DNA of 40,951 nucleotides from Smittium culicis. Taxonomy: Eukaryota; Kickxellomycota; Harpellomycetes; Harpellales; Legeriomycetaceae. Shown here one piece after another: positions 24,697 through 35,267 of the stretch. The position numbers and the translations under genes are program-made. The stretch's first letter is position 1. Each line of letters opens with the position of its first letter. Below the pieces are notes generated by a model, which worked only from the letters and a program-made list of their open reading frames with translations, was not told the DNA's origin and did not search any database. Location: the NCBI GenBank assembly GCA_001970855.1, contig LSSN01002039.1:1-40951 (forward strand), written 5' to 3'.

Positions 24697-24849
24697 TTAT
24701 AAAATAATGTTAAAAGCCATTATTTTGTCTCTAAAAATTCTAATATTGCATATAATGCAGCTATTCATTAAGTAAATTGAGAACTTGGCTCCGGAGTCTA
24801 GTGTAAAATATAAAGTGCGATTGGTGAAAATCCATAGCTCAAGTCTCAT
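24697..24849 (-). pseudogene. Retropepsin-like fragment (DSGA)
   Basis: A 50-residue ATG-initiated minus frame containing LYFTLDSGAKFSIYLM. A hydrophobic strand followed by D-S-G-A and another hydrophobic strand is the active-site pattern of retroelement aspartic proteases. The downstream half decays into AT-rich codons. It is short, so chance is possible, but it sits in a GC-richer island like the other fossils. If real, it is a remnant of an LTR-retrotransposon pol gene, too small to be functional. Confidence 0.3.
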
Positions 24850-26673
24850 ATGTTGCCACTAATTTGAGTTAAAAGCTAATAAATATCCTAGCAGAAGGTG
24901 GTGGATGATTGGGAATTTATGGCTTTTACTTTTTACTAATTATATTGAAAATAATAGTCTCTGTATAAAAAAGGTGGCGGGAATATCTCTGTTAAATTTT
25001 AAAATACAAATATATTTTTATAAAAATTATCCATTAATATTCCACGAAATAAAAAAAAGAAAGCTAAATAGCACGCTTAATTTCTTTATTAATTTACAAT
25101 ACCATCTAAGTATAGAAATCACAAAATATTAAATTTGAAATCTGCATAAGTGAATAGATTAGTAAGGCTGAAAAAAAAATTAATTGGTTGATCCATATAC
25201 TATTAAAGTAAGATAAAAAATAAACTTTATAGCACGAAAGAGTAAAATATTAATCGTGATATATCCCCTTATAAACACATGTTACGCGTGTAGAAAAATT
25301 AACGGATTTTGTTGATAAGTTTACTATTATTCCCACAACTCAATGTCTCTGGGTCTCTGAATGCGAGTTTAGGACATATTAGATCCAAGAAAAAGAATTA
25401 TGCATGTGCTATAAATAATTATTTTCTTTATTTAGCAGGTAAAAGCCTAATTGTGAGTGCTTTCGATCATTAATAATAATCATTATGTTTTTTTAGGCTT
25501 TTCAAAATGTCTGTTAGCCTGAGCATTCTTTTTTACCCTTATGTGATTTTGATATTTGAAAGGTTCTTAATAGGAGTGGAACAAATTTTATTAGAAAACT
25601 TATTTCATAATGATAATTAGACAATTATACTGGCTGCATATCATAATTCTTTTGACAATATTTTATAGTTGGACCAGTAAGTAGAGCTAAATATGGAGAT
25701 CGAGAAATTTTTAATACGATAAGTTACACACCTCAAAATAATTTTCCATTTGTGTCATCAAAAATATATATATATTTATTATTGGTTTTCACTTTTATCA
25801 GTAGCTTATTTGTAAAAAGCTTAACCATTTCCAAAAACTGCATTTACTCGTTGATAAATTATTAATGACTATTATTTCAAGAAATTTATCTATAATCAGC
25901 CCTGTATAAGTATATACCAAACTATAATATTAAATAAGCCACTTCTAATTAGAGAATATTAGAGGTTATATGCTCAAAAAATGATTAGCTCGATGGTTTA
26001 TCTCATTACACTATAACAGGCCATTCAAAGCCTCAAAAAAATTTGGATTTTTTTTAGCTTTTACCAAAAAAAAGGGTGGGTATTTAGTTAAATTTTAAAT
26101 TTAATAGAATTATAATATTATAAGAAAATAAATTAGCCCAAAAAATGCCACACTCTATATAAAAGACTTGGTGCATATCATAACTTTATAATTGAATCAT
26201 TAATTTACGCTTGTTTTTACTTTTATCACTACTAATGGTTTTGATCATTTGTACGCTCGAAATATAAAAAAAATCTCCACGATAGTTATTAAAAGTCCTA
26301 TATGGATTTTTTTTTTATAATAGATACGAATATAAAGCCGTGAATAGTTGCTGGAATTCCTATTTTTGATAGTCTATACAACTTGAAAGAATCCTAAAGC
26401 TAGGATACGGCAATTATTTAAATAATCGAGCTATAATTACACAAATAACTTTATCATTAAGATAGTTTTTTTTAAACTGATTTATTATGTTTATAATATA
26501 TTTGGGGAGTTGTAATACAGAAATAGCGTAAATCAGCGAATTGAAAGTAAAAAATTTTTTAAATCAAATAATTTGGCCATCAAGGTACTATATTCAGCAG
26601 TATATTCTCATATCTGGGCTTTGTCAAGTTATATCTATGCTATCGAGAGATTTTTTACAGATAGAGAGAAATT

Positions 26674-26970
26674 TTATCGATAGAGTTTCAGCGTATAAAA
26701 TTTAATTTTCAATTTTTGTACAATAAATAAAATAATAGTTTTTTTAAAACGTTTAGTACTTTTAAATCCAAATAAGTAAACGGAAAAACCAAAATATCTT
26801 TCCAACTCTATCAATAATAATTGTAACTTTAAAATTATTGGTCCAATGATTAAAAGTTGCATCTTAACGGGCTTCTTCCTTCAGAATCTCCCGTGTATTT
26901 GAGGAAGAATATTTTCTCTCACGTTGATCGTTGGAGGCTCATAGTGCTGTTTGTCACAACTAAAATACAC
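26674..26970 (-). pseudogene. Decayed reading frame, unrecognised
   Basis: Ninety-nine minus-strand codons are open except for one TGA (26881-26883). The upstream part (CDKQHYEPPTINVRENILPQ) has a balanced, protein-like composition, and the downstream part (MQLLIIGPIILKLQLLLIEL and on) is hydrophobic then Lys-rich. No family is recognised. A small hairpin (TTCTTCCT at 26873-26880 with AGGAAGAA at 26902-26909) overlaps the stop. Probably an eroded mobile element or dead gene. Confidence 0.3.
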
Positions 26971-27634
26971 CTACTATGGTTGTTGATATTAGAGTCAAGA
27001 TTATTAGCTTTGAATTATTAACTGAGATTATATTGTCAGTTAAAATGAATAAATAATATAAATTTATAATAAAATTGTTTAAATAAAGGTTAATAAAATT
27101 GTCTGTATGCTCTAATAATGGAGTATTAAATATAAATCTTTAATTTTTTAATTTTGATCATTTCATAGGAAATAATTTTAAATTTTAAATTACTGATTCA
27201 CTGGGGTTATTTTAGAAGCATATTTCTCTTGTAAGGTTTTAGGGCTTCAATAAACTGCCAAATTTCAAAATTTCAAAATTTAGATATTTATATTGAGTCT
27301 AGTTGATTTCAATTGGAGGATCAAAAGCTGTTTATTTATCTGGAAAAATTAATACACGAAATTTTTATCTTTTGGTGAAAATAAAACTTTAGCGCTTATA
27401 AGTGAATTGATGAATATTTGGGAGAATGCTGATATAATATAGTATTAATTCTACTATACCCCTTTAAATGGATTTTAATATTGATATGGGTAAAATACTC
27501 CATGCACTATATGCGCACACACTAAAGATATTCAAAGAGGTGTAAATTTCACTTGGGTTTAAATTTATTTATTCAACCACTACAGGAATCATATCTAGCC
27601 TATCGCTTTTGAAGAAGCGCACTTTTTAGCTTAG

Positions 27635-27654
27635 TTTCCCCTCCCTCCTTCGCC
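27635..27654. promoter_or_regulatory. Pyrimidine tract upstream of HEM25
   Basis: TTTCCCCTCCCTCCTTCGCC stands out sharply from the AT-rich surroundings, about 320 bp before the HEM25 start codon. C/T tracts of this kind occur in fungal promoters. The role is inferred from position only. Confidence 0.25.
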
Positions 27655-27976
27655 GAATAGCCGATTTAAGCCAAGACATTTTAATTATTAATGATTAGCC
27701 AAGATATCGATTTGTGGGTGAGCAAATCAACTCGCATTATTCTACACAATAATTTAGTCTAAGATTTGTGGCAAGTATATTTCATTTATCACTTTTACCT
27801 GAAAAGTGTTATATCTATAAGTAACATTATCTCGTCCAGAGGTTTTATTGATTACAAAGTTACAAGTCTACTATTTCAATTAAAATTAAATTATCTGTCA
27901 TAATCTCATATTTAAATTTGCACTTTCATGCTCGAATATACTATTTAGAAATTCAGCAAAATAATTCTCTGATAAT

Positions 27977-29463
27977 ATGACAGAAGCCAAAAAAAAATCA
28001 ACACCGTTTCTACATTTGGGTGCAGGAGCAATCTCAGGGACCGTCAGTGTTATATTCCTTCAACCTTTTGATCTTCTAAAAACTCGAGTTCAACAAGAAA
28101 CAATAAATAAACCTGTTATTGGCTCATTAAATCTAAACCAGAGGTATCACGCACATTAATTCCCTACTTTTTTTCTTCTATTAATCACATCTAACAGAAT
28201 TTAAATTTTATTTTCTTTAAATATAAAGCGTTATACTAAGGAGTGTCAAAGCTGTTTATCACGAAAGGGGTATAATAGGTTTCTGGAGGGGAACATTTCC
28301 AACACTTCTAAGGTATAGATATCTAAAACAAATCTCTTTATTTTTTTGAGATTCATAAAAAAAATTCATTCCAGCGCTAAAATAATTGATTTCCTCTTTT
28401 TTTTATCTAAACTATGCTCTTATTTTTATGCTTAACATAGGAATGTCCCAGGCTCTTCATTATATTTTTACTTCTTACATTCCTCGCAAAAATTTTTCAG
28501 CAGTATTAGCTCGTTAAATGGAAGCTCTAACAATATTAATAATAAGAGTAATACTGTTAATGTTCTCTCTGGAATATTTTCTCGAGCAACAGCAGGGTTT
28601 ATTCTCATGCCCGCGACTGTAATCAAAATGAAATATGAGGTTTGTATTATGTAAATTTATTTCATTTAAATTCGCATATTTTTTAGTTATATTGCATTCC
28701 ACCATTTTTTTTTTTGGGAAAAAATATTTCTTCATTCATTTTTTCTGGATATAGAATTTTTTAATTTGATTAATTATAGTCAAGCTACTACCAGTTTACC
28801 GGAATTTCAGATGCTGTCAAGAGTATTTTTAAAGTTGCTGGGCTACGAGGTTATATACTTATAGATTTACTTTATCTATGCACTTAATCAAACCTTTTAT
28901 TAAATCTAAATCTCAAATTATATATACATCAATTTTCCAATATAGGGTTCTTTGAAGGCGCTGTTCCTACTGCAATTCGCGACGCACCATATGCTGGTTT
29001 ATACTTTTCTATTTACGAAATAAGTAAAAGGAAAGAGCGAAGTATGTAATCTTTTATTTAATTTGACTTTTAAATTATTCTTATCAGCAAAATTATTCAT
29101 ATTATACTCACTTCCTTTTCAGCTTAAAATTTCATCTTTATTGCAATTTATATAAATATATATACTTTTATAGGAATTTCTGAAAAGTATAGATTAAATA
29201 TCTCTGAGCCTATCATCACTGCAAGCTCTGGGATGCTTGGAGGGATTATAGCTTCATATATCACCCAACCATTTGATTTAATTAAAACTAGGATGCAGAC
29301 CCAGCCCTTAACATACCACGGATTTTTACAGTCGTTCAAAAAAATATTTTTTGATGAAGGCTACTATGGTTTTTTTAGAGGGATTTCACTTCGCGTTCTT
29401 AGGAAAGGAACTCAGGCTGCAGTAACCTTTTCCTTTTATGAGTGGGCTGTATCCAAAATGTAG
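27977..29463 (+). CDS. HEM25: Mitochondrial glycine carrier Hem25/SLC25A38
   Basis: Six exons, 27977-28143, 28229-28312, 28441-28639, 28780-28849, 28946-29041 and 29174-29463, join to 301 residues, the usual length. It is a mitochondrial carrier with three repeats. Repeat 1 has QPFDLLKTR (29-37), repeat 3 has QPFDLIKTR (237-245), and repeat 2 has [11 protein letters not shown], where the acidic residue is replaced by Thr, as is usual in SLC25A38/Hem25. Other family marks are [21 protein letters not shown] and [20 protein letters not shown]. Family members work in the inner membrane importing glycine for 5-aminolevulinate, the first step of heme synthesis; transport of isoprenoid precursors for ubiquinone is also reported for Hem25. 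A Ser/Asn-rich loop lies in repeat 2. Donors include GTATCA, GTTTGT and GTTATA. The stop is TAG. Confidence 0.94.
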
Positions 29464-29804
29464 CAAAAAAAGCTCCTAGATTTTTCTTTTCATAGCTTAC
29501 TAGAATCTATATAGGAAGTATCATATTTTTTGAGTCTTTTGCCTTGTATTTAGAACTAAGCTTTTACCAAGATCCAATATTCTTTTTCTAAAGGTTTATA
29601 TCTGATAGGCAAAGCCTAATCTAATTAGTTTTAGCTTTTAAGGTTCATTCTCTTATAAATTACAATCGTAAAATTAAATTTGGATAAGAATAACAACGAA
29701 ATTTATAAAAATAATAAATAAAGCATTTAAGTGTATGGGAACACGTTATATTATTTAAAAATGTTTATTGAATTGTAAATATTATAATAGAGTTTTAAGC
29801 GTAA
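29464..29804. other. Convergent 3' region
   Basis: HEM25 (plus) and uS10m (minus) converge here, separated by 341 bp of AT-rich 3' flank. AATAAA occurs near 29715, where it could serve poly(A) addition for HEM25. Nothing else is seen. Confidence 0.45.
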
Positions 29805-30823
29805 TTATTTTTCTAAGGCTTTTTTTTTTGGTATTACACTACTAATTGCTTGTTTTGTAAGTTCTTGGATGTTGGCTTTGGGGTTCTTAGATAGAGCTTC
29901 AACAACGATATCAGCAATCTTCTTAATATCTTCTTTGTTTGCAGGTAAAGATGCGGCCATTTCTTGGACTTTTTTAGTTTCAATTTGATCAATTTTCATA
30001 GTAGAACCGAACCCTACCTTTTCATACTCAAACACTTTGCATTTCAAACCAATGCCTCCAGGTACATTATCCTCAACGTACTTTATCCACTTTTCTAAAG
30101 TTTCAATGTTAGTATCTCTTATTTGAATAAGGCGTTTATGAGTCCTACGTTCAAATACCTCCATAGCCGACTTGTGTACAAATGGCGATTTTAGTACTAC
30201 CCAGCGTTTCTTGTGTACTGGTAATGGAATATTCCCACTACATGGGATGTTCATAGCATATGCAGCCCTTTGAATGAACTCTACATAGAAATCTAATCTA
30301 TGCAAACTGTAGGATCGGAGTTGAAGCTGGCATACTGTAATTCCATGAGTTGATTCAAGCCTTTTTGGAGTGCCATAAACTTCGTCAATCGACTCTATTG
30401 GAACAGTCTCCTCCTCGATAAATAACTTTTCACCTAAAGCCTTAGTCAATAAAGGTGTATGGATACTGCTATAAAACGTTTATAGTAAATATGATAAAAT
30501 TTAAAACTAAATTTAATAGAGGCAATGATTCATTCTATTATAGGGCCTTAATATCAGATGAATAGAAATATGAAAAGTATTATTGGTTTTTCAAATTCAT
30601 TATAATTTCTTTTCAGATAAAAATGATTACCTGCTGTATCTTTTAGTCGTTTTGATCGAAGAGCTAATAGCAGGGAGTGAAATCTTTGCTAGATTTGAGC
30701 TCTTATAAAAATTAAATTTATAAGATTTATGAGATAAAGCTAAAAATTAAATAAGAATGCTTAGATGAATTCTACCTTGATCAAAAAAGAAGCAGCTTGG
30801 AATCCTATCCTCGATTTAAGCAT
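29805..30823 (-). CDS. RSM10: Mitochondrial ribosomal protein uS10m
   Basis: Three exons, 30776-30823, 30631-30701 and 29805-30468, give 260 residues from the ATG at 30823. Exon 1 encodes MLKSRIGFQAASFLIK, and exon 2 continues with Ser/Lys/Arg-rich sequence (SSNLAKISLPAISSSIKTTK); together they form a mitochondrial presequence without acidic residues. The S10 domain follows: QLQLRSYSLHRLDFYVEFIQ, then IPCSGNIPLPVHKKRWVVLK with SPFVHKSAMEVFERRTHKR, the loop typical of S10/Rsm10. The protein belongs to the head of the mitochondrial small ribosomal subunit. It is longer than yeast Rsm10 (about 203) because of a Lys/Ala-rich C-terminal extension of roughly 70 residues ending KKKALEK. Introns are 74 and 162 nt; the acceptor at 30701 is ATAAG rather than pyrimidine-AG. 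Divergent from MAK21. Confidence 0.94.
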
Positions 30824-31291
30824 TTGTTTTAGATTTTTTTATATTATTTGTATAGTGCTTCCACACAATTATTTAGAATAATAAGAATGCAAAAAAAAAA
30901 AAAAAAGAGCTTAAAAGTTATCTAAATCTTTAAATTTATCAGTTAAACTGTTCTTTTTTTCTTTAAATACTTTTTTATCTTTATGCATTTAGCAAATAAT
31001 CATTTCCTACCACAAAACAGGCAAAAAATATTGGATAATCTGAATTTAATTAATAAATATTATTGGCAGGATCTAGAAGTAAATTCCATCTTTTACCGAA
31101 TTATATGTGTTTAATCTTTTTATTGATCTGCCAATAGCTAAACGGGAATCCTTTTTTATATTTTATTTTTAAATTGAAAAAAATTTTTAAACAAAAGTTT
31201 TTGCAAAAAGTTCAAAGACAATAAATAGGCATTAAAGCTTTATATTAAAACCTTAATAAGCCTTTTTCTCTTATTTTAATATAAATTCAAG
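30824..31291. promoter_or_regulatory. Divergent promoter, uS10m and MAK21
   Basis: The 468-bp gap between two divergent start codons must drive both genes. A run of 16 A residues at 30891-30906 lies about 70 bp from the uS10m start; poly(dA:dT) tracts of this length disfavour nucleosomes and are common in promoters of ribosome-related genes in fungi. No factor motif is claimed. Confidence 0.5.
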
Positions 31292-34200
31292 ATGGCTAAT
31301 AAATCAGAAGTTCCAAAACAACAAAAATCAAAGGTAAGAATTTACCTTATCAACTCTTCTTTGCTGTATCTTAATATATTTTTTACTTTGTAGAAATCAA
31401 AAAAAGCCAATAAAAATGTCGAGAAAAACGACGTTGAATCTATTGATTTTGACTCTAATAAATCAATTAACAACGGCTCAGATTTACATCAAAGTATAAA
31501 GGATTTTGCCTCCTCAATAGGCCTTGATACAAATCCTGCCTACACCCCAAAAAGCGATGGAAATTTATCCAAAGTTAATAAAAAAAAATCTTTAGGTACA
31601 TCTAAAACTACCATGCCCTTGAAAAATAATTCTATTATAGAAAAGAGAAGCGATGAGTCTAATACAAAATCGAAAGACTTCGCCCCTAAAATTAACAAAA
31701 GTTCGTCTGAAAAGGTAAAAACTCAACTAACCCCAGTGCCTAAACAAAGAGCTTCCGAATCTATTTCTAAAAATCCTCCTAGAGGAACCAAGATAGTGTT
31801 TGGTGAGGATGAATCAATGGTTACTGTTAAACAATCCAGCATATCTACTATGTCTGGTAAAAAGTCTAACCTTCTCATTGAACCTTCTACACAGTGGTAT
31901 AATCATAATAACACAATTGCCAACTCAAAAAATTTGAACGAGATTTCCAATGATCTTGAAGCATTATCAAACAGCGAAAAGTATGCCCGCGATTTATTAG
32001 ATCTTGAAAATAGGACTTATGAAAATAAAAGAAAACATGGCAAAAATTCTTCAATGACTTCTAATGACATGGACTTTGTTTCATCTATTCTTAAAACTGG
32101 TACATTGTCCGATAAAATATCTGCTTTAACTCTATTGGTTCAAGAGAGTCCTATTCACAATCTATCTTCAATTAATACCCTTATGGGTATGGCTCGTAAA
32201 AATCATAGGAGAGAAGCTATAATGGCTGTCTCTAGTTTAAAGGACCTACTAGTAAACAATTTATTGCCTGACAGAAAATTAATCTACTTTGCTGATAGAA
32301 ATTGGTCTGACTCCGAAAATGTCCAACCACAAGTTTGGATTTATTGGATTTTTGAAGACTTTATTAAAAAATCGTACTTTGAGCTAATTAAAATTATGGA
32401 GGAGATGCTTTATGACAACATTGAACATATTAAAATTAGCGCTCTAATACACATCGAAGATCTTTTGGAATCTAAACCTGAACAAGAACACAATCTTCTT
32501 AGATTACTTGTCACTAAACTTGGCGATAAAAGTAAAAAGGTATCCTCGAAAGCGTCATTTTTAATTTTACAGCTACTAAACAAACACCCAAATATGAAAT
32601 CTATTGTTATTAAAACCACCCAAGAACTTATGCTTACTAAAATTAAAAGTGGAAACGAAAGAGGTCAATACTACTCTATGATCACTCTAAACCAAATCGT
32701 TCTGACATCCCGCGATTCTGCTGCCGCTAATTCTTTAATTGACGCTTTTTTAAATTTTTTCCAAACTATTGCATCAAAAAGCGATTTATTTAACGATAAT
32801 TCTGATGAAAAGAAGCCTAAAAAGAATGTTAAAAGTACTTACATTCGCAAAGCATACTATGGAAGAAATGCTATGATAAAATCCAAGTCCAAAGCTTCTG
32901 AAGATACAGAAGCTGATTCTAAAAGTTTAGAAAATCGTCTAATGGCCGCAATCTTAACTGGCCTAAACCGTGCACTCCCCTTTTCAAATTTACCATCTGA
33001 GTCTTGGGAAAAATATACTGATTTACTATTTAAAGTTTCACATTCTGCGAATTTTAATATCGTCATACAAACCCTCTTATTTTTACTACAAATAACTAAA
33101 ACAGGATCTGTAAGATTTATTTTTACTATTAAATAATATTTTCTTTAATTTAGATATACTAATTTAATTTTTTTTTCGTCAATCTAGATAGACTCTGGTA
33201 GATTCTATAGAACCCTTTACGACTCACTTCTTGATACTAGGATTGAATCGAGCTCCAAACAAGGCTTATATCTTAACTTAATTTTTAAGTCTTTGCAATT
33301 TGACAACAACGTCGAAAGACTTCAATCTTTTGTTAAAAGGCTTTTACAAGTTTCTTTATACCATTCAATTCCGTTTATTTGTGGAATTCTTTTCATAATT
33401 TCTGAGGTAATTTAACCATAAATAATTTATAACTTTTAGATTTATAGAGCTTCATTAAAATATTAACTTATTTAGCTCTAACAATTCTAACTATACTATA
33501 GATTGCTCAATTGAAACCTAAAATTCGAAATTTGTGGAAATCCCCAGAGTTACCAGCATCAACTGAAATCGGAAACTCTCAAGAACCAGTAAATGGTGAC
33601 GAAAAAACTAATAATAAAAATTTTAGCGATACCTATGACCCATATAAAAGAGATCCTCTTTACTCAAATGCAAGTAATTCCAGATGTTGGGAAACAATAA
33701 TCATGCTAAGGCACTTTCACCCCACAGTTGCAATACAAGTAGCTAAACTAGTAAATGGAGAAAGAATCGAGAAGTCATCTAATTTGCATATCCACTCTCT
33801 TACTCACTTTTTAGATAGATTTGTCTACAGAAAACCCAAAAAAGAGTCTAAAAAGAAGGGGAGCTCCATTATGCAACCGCTTGTACTTGACAGCGAAACA
33901 CAAAATACATTAATGAACTCGTCAAACTTGATTGGGTCTGGACAACTTACTTGGTCTAAAGCCGGCTTTACTCTAAACCCCGGCCTAGACAAAACATATA
34001 TTAGCAAAAAAACTAGAAGTAACCTTAATGAGCTTGCAAATCTAGGTTCTGAGTTTTCTGACTCTTTGGCTGTATTAGATGGTACTGAATCTGCTTCCAA
34101 TGCTGATGTTGAAGACTCTGCATCTCCAACAATCAAGCCAAATAGACAGAAGCTGAAATCAATTCCAAGATACCTTATCGAAAACCAAAACTCTATAAAC

Positions 34201-35016
34201 GTTGAAAATATATTTTTCCAAAGATTTATGAAAATGAAAGCAACATCAAACAAAAGCAAGAAAAAAACTTCTGCTGATGATGAAAACTTTGATATTATCA
34301 GCGAGGGAAAAAATGAAGAAGGTAGTGATGATAGTGATATTGCAAATGACCTTGACACTTCATTCCTAGCCGATGACAAAACAGGGTTCAGCTCAGCTAT
34401 GATGCTTGCAGAATCTGAGCCTGGAAAGAACAAATCTTCTAAAAAGAAATCTAGCCAGTTTGATGATGATCTTTCCGAAGATGAAGTTTGGAAGGCTATA
34501 TCTGCTGGAATGCCAAACCCTGATGAAGATGATGATGAGGGTGACGATGACTTGGATGGATTTTATGATGATGAGGGTGATGATTTAGATCTTGATCAAA
34601 GTGATTTCGATGGTGATGACTTAGATGATATCAGAGAATTAGATGAGTCAGATTTTTCTGATCAAGATACTGCAGGATATGACGACTTTAGCGATAGTGA
34701 TACCGAAAGTTCGCAAAAAACTTCAAACCCCACTAAAAAGTCGCAAAAGCATATCGCAAAGAGTAACAAAACTCCCAATAGCTCTGAAATCAGCCAAGAA
34801 TTTGGCTCTGACGAATTTGATTCTGATTCTGTTGACGATTTAGATATGTTGATGGATGAAGAAGAGTTCCCTTCTAATAGCAAAAAGAGAAAGTCTCAAA
34901 CTTCTTCAAATAAACCAAATCCAAAAGAAAAATCTAATCCTAAAAAACGGGTTAAGAATTCTAAACTTCCAATGATGGCCTCTTACGAAGATTATGCAGC
35001 TTTGATAGACGGATAA
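31292..35016 (+). CDS. MAK21: Ribosome biogenesis protein Mak21/Noc1
   Basis: Four exons, 31292-31333, 31394-33109, 33188-33406 and 33502-35016, give 1163 residues (yeast Mak21 1025, human CEBPZ 1054). The N-terminal ~120 residues are Lys/Ser-rich and disordered. From about 150 a helical-repeat region begins (LEALSNSEKYARDLLDLENR; SPIHNLSSINTLMGMARKNH). The CBF/Mak21 domain spans about 560-740, across exons 2 to 4 (IDSGRFYRTLYDSLLD, then FICGILFIISE and IAQLKPKIRNLW). Next come DPYKRDPLYSNASNSRCWE, ELRHFHP-like LRHFHPTVA and HFLDRFVYRKPK, diagnostic of this family. An Asp/Glu-rich tract lies at about 980-1060, followed by a basic nuclear-targeting patch and MASYEDYAALIDG. Mak21/Noc1 pairs with Noc2 in the nucleolus on early 60S precursors. 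Confidence 0.95.
34435..34710 (+). repeat. Acidic GAT/GAC-rich coding tract
   Basis: Within the last MAK21 exon, GAT, GAC and GAA codons dominate and create a degenerate trinucleotide repeat encoding runs such as DEDDDEGDDDLDGFYDDEGD. Acidic tails are normal in Mak21; the repeated GATGATGA-type DNA may vary in length between strains. Confidence 0.7.
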
Positions 35017-35253
35017 TTTTTTATTATATATAAAATCTCATAAATCACCTTGAATTATTCACAATTATACTACATTATTTTTCAATATACCATTTATATA
35101 CAATCCAACCAAATTCTATCATACTACTTTATTAAAAATCCAGTTCTTTATATTATTTTACTAATTGAACTAATTCACTTTCACATTCAAGTTAATATTC
35201 AATATTTCCTATTTTTCAAAAAAAGTCTATCTTTAATATGTAACCTATTTTTT

Positions 35254-35267
35254 GGGGGGGAGGAGGG
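35254..35267 (+). other. Isolated G-tract
   Basis: Seven G residues, then AGG and AGGG, 237 bp past the MAK21 stop. Runs of G this long occur nowhere else on this strand of the window. With only one long and two short runs it is a weak G-quadruplex candidate. Confidence 0.5.

Larger units (their letters stand above)
23779..27976. other. 4.2-kb AT-rich gap with two fossils
   Basis: This gap between the divergent NOX-like gene and HEM25 contains no intact gene. Two decayed frames on the minus strand (24697-24849 and 26674-26970) are listed separately. A C-rich tract at about 27635-27654 (purine strand GGAGGGAGGGG) lies roughly 320 bp upstream of the HEM25 ATG and may belong to its promoter. 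No tRNA was found; a tRNA-like patch near 25985-26032 fails the stem test. Confidence 0.55.

Noticed and set aside
24905..25132. 75-codon plus-strand frame
   Set aside because: Low-complexity Asn/Ile/Phe/Lys composition expected by chance; no motif.
25985..26032. tRNA-like patch (TTAGCTCGATGG ... CCATTCAAAGCC)
   Set aside because: It resembles A and B boxes, but neither the T stem nor an acceptor stem pairs and the spacing is short. At best it is a tRNA-derived relic.
33825..34433. 202-codon open frame on the minus strand
   Set aside because: It lies wholly antisense to conserved MAK21 coding sequence and is a shadow of its Ser/Lys-rich codons.
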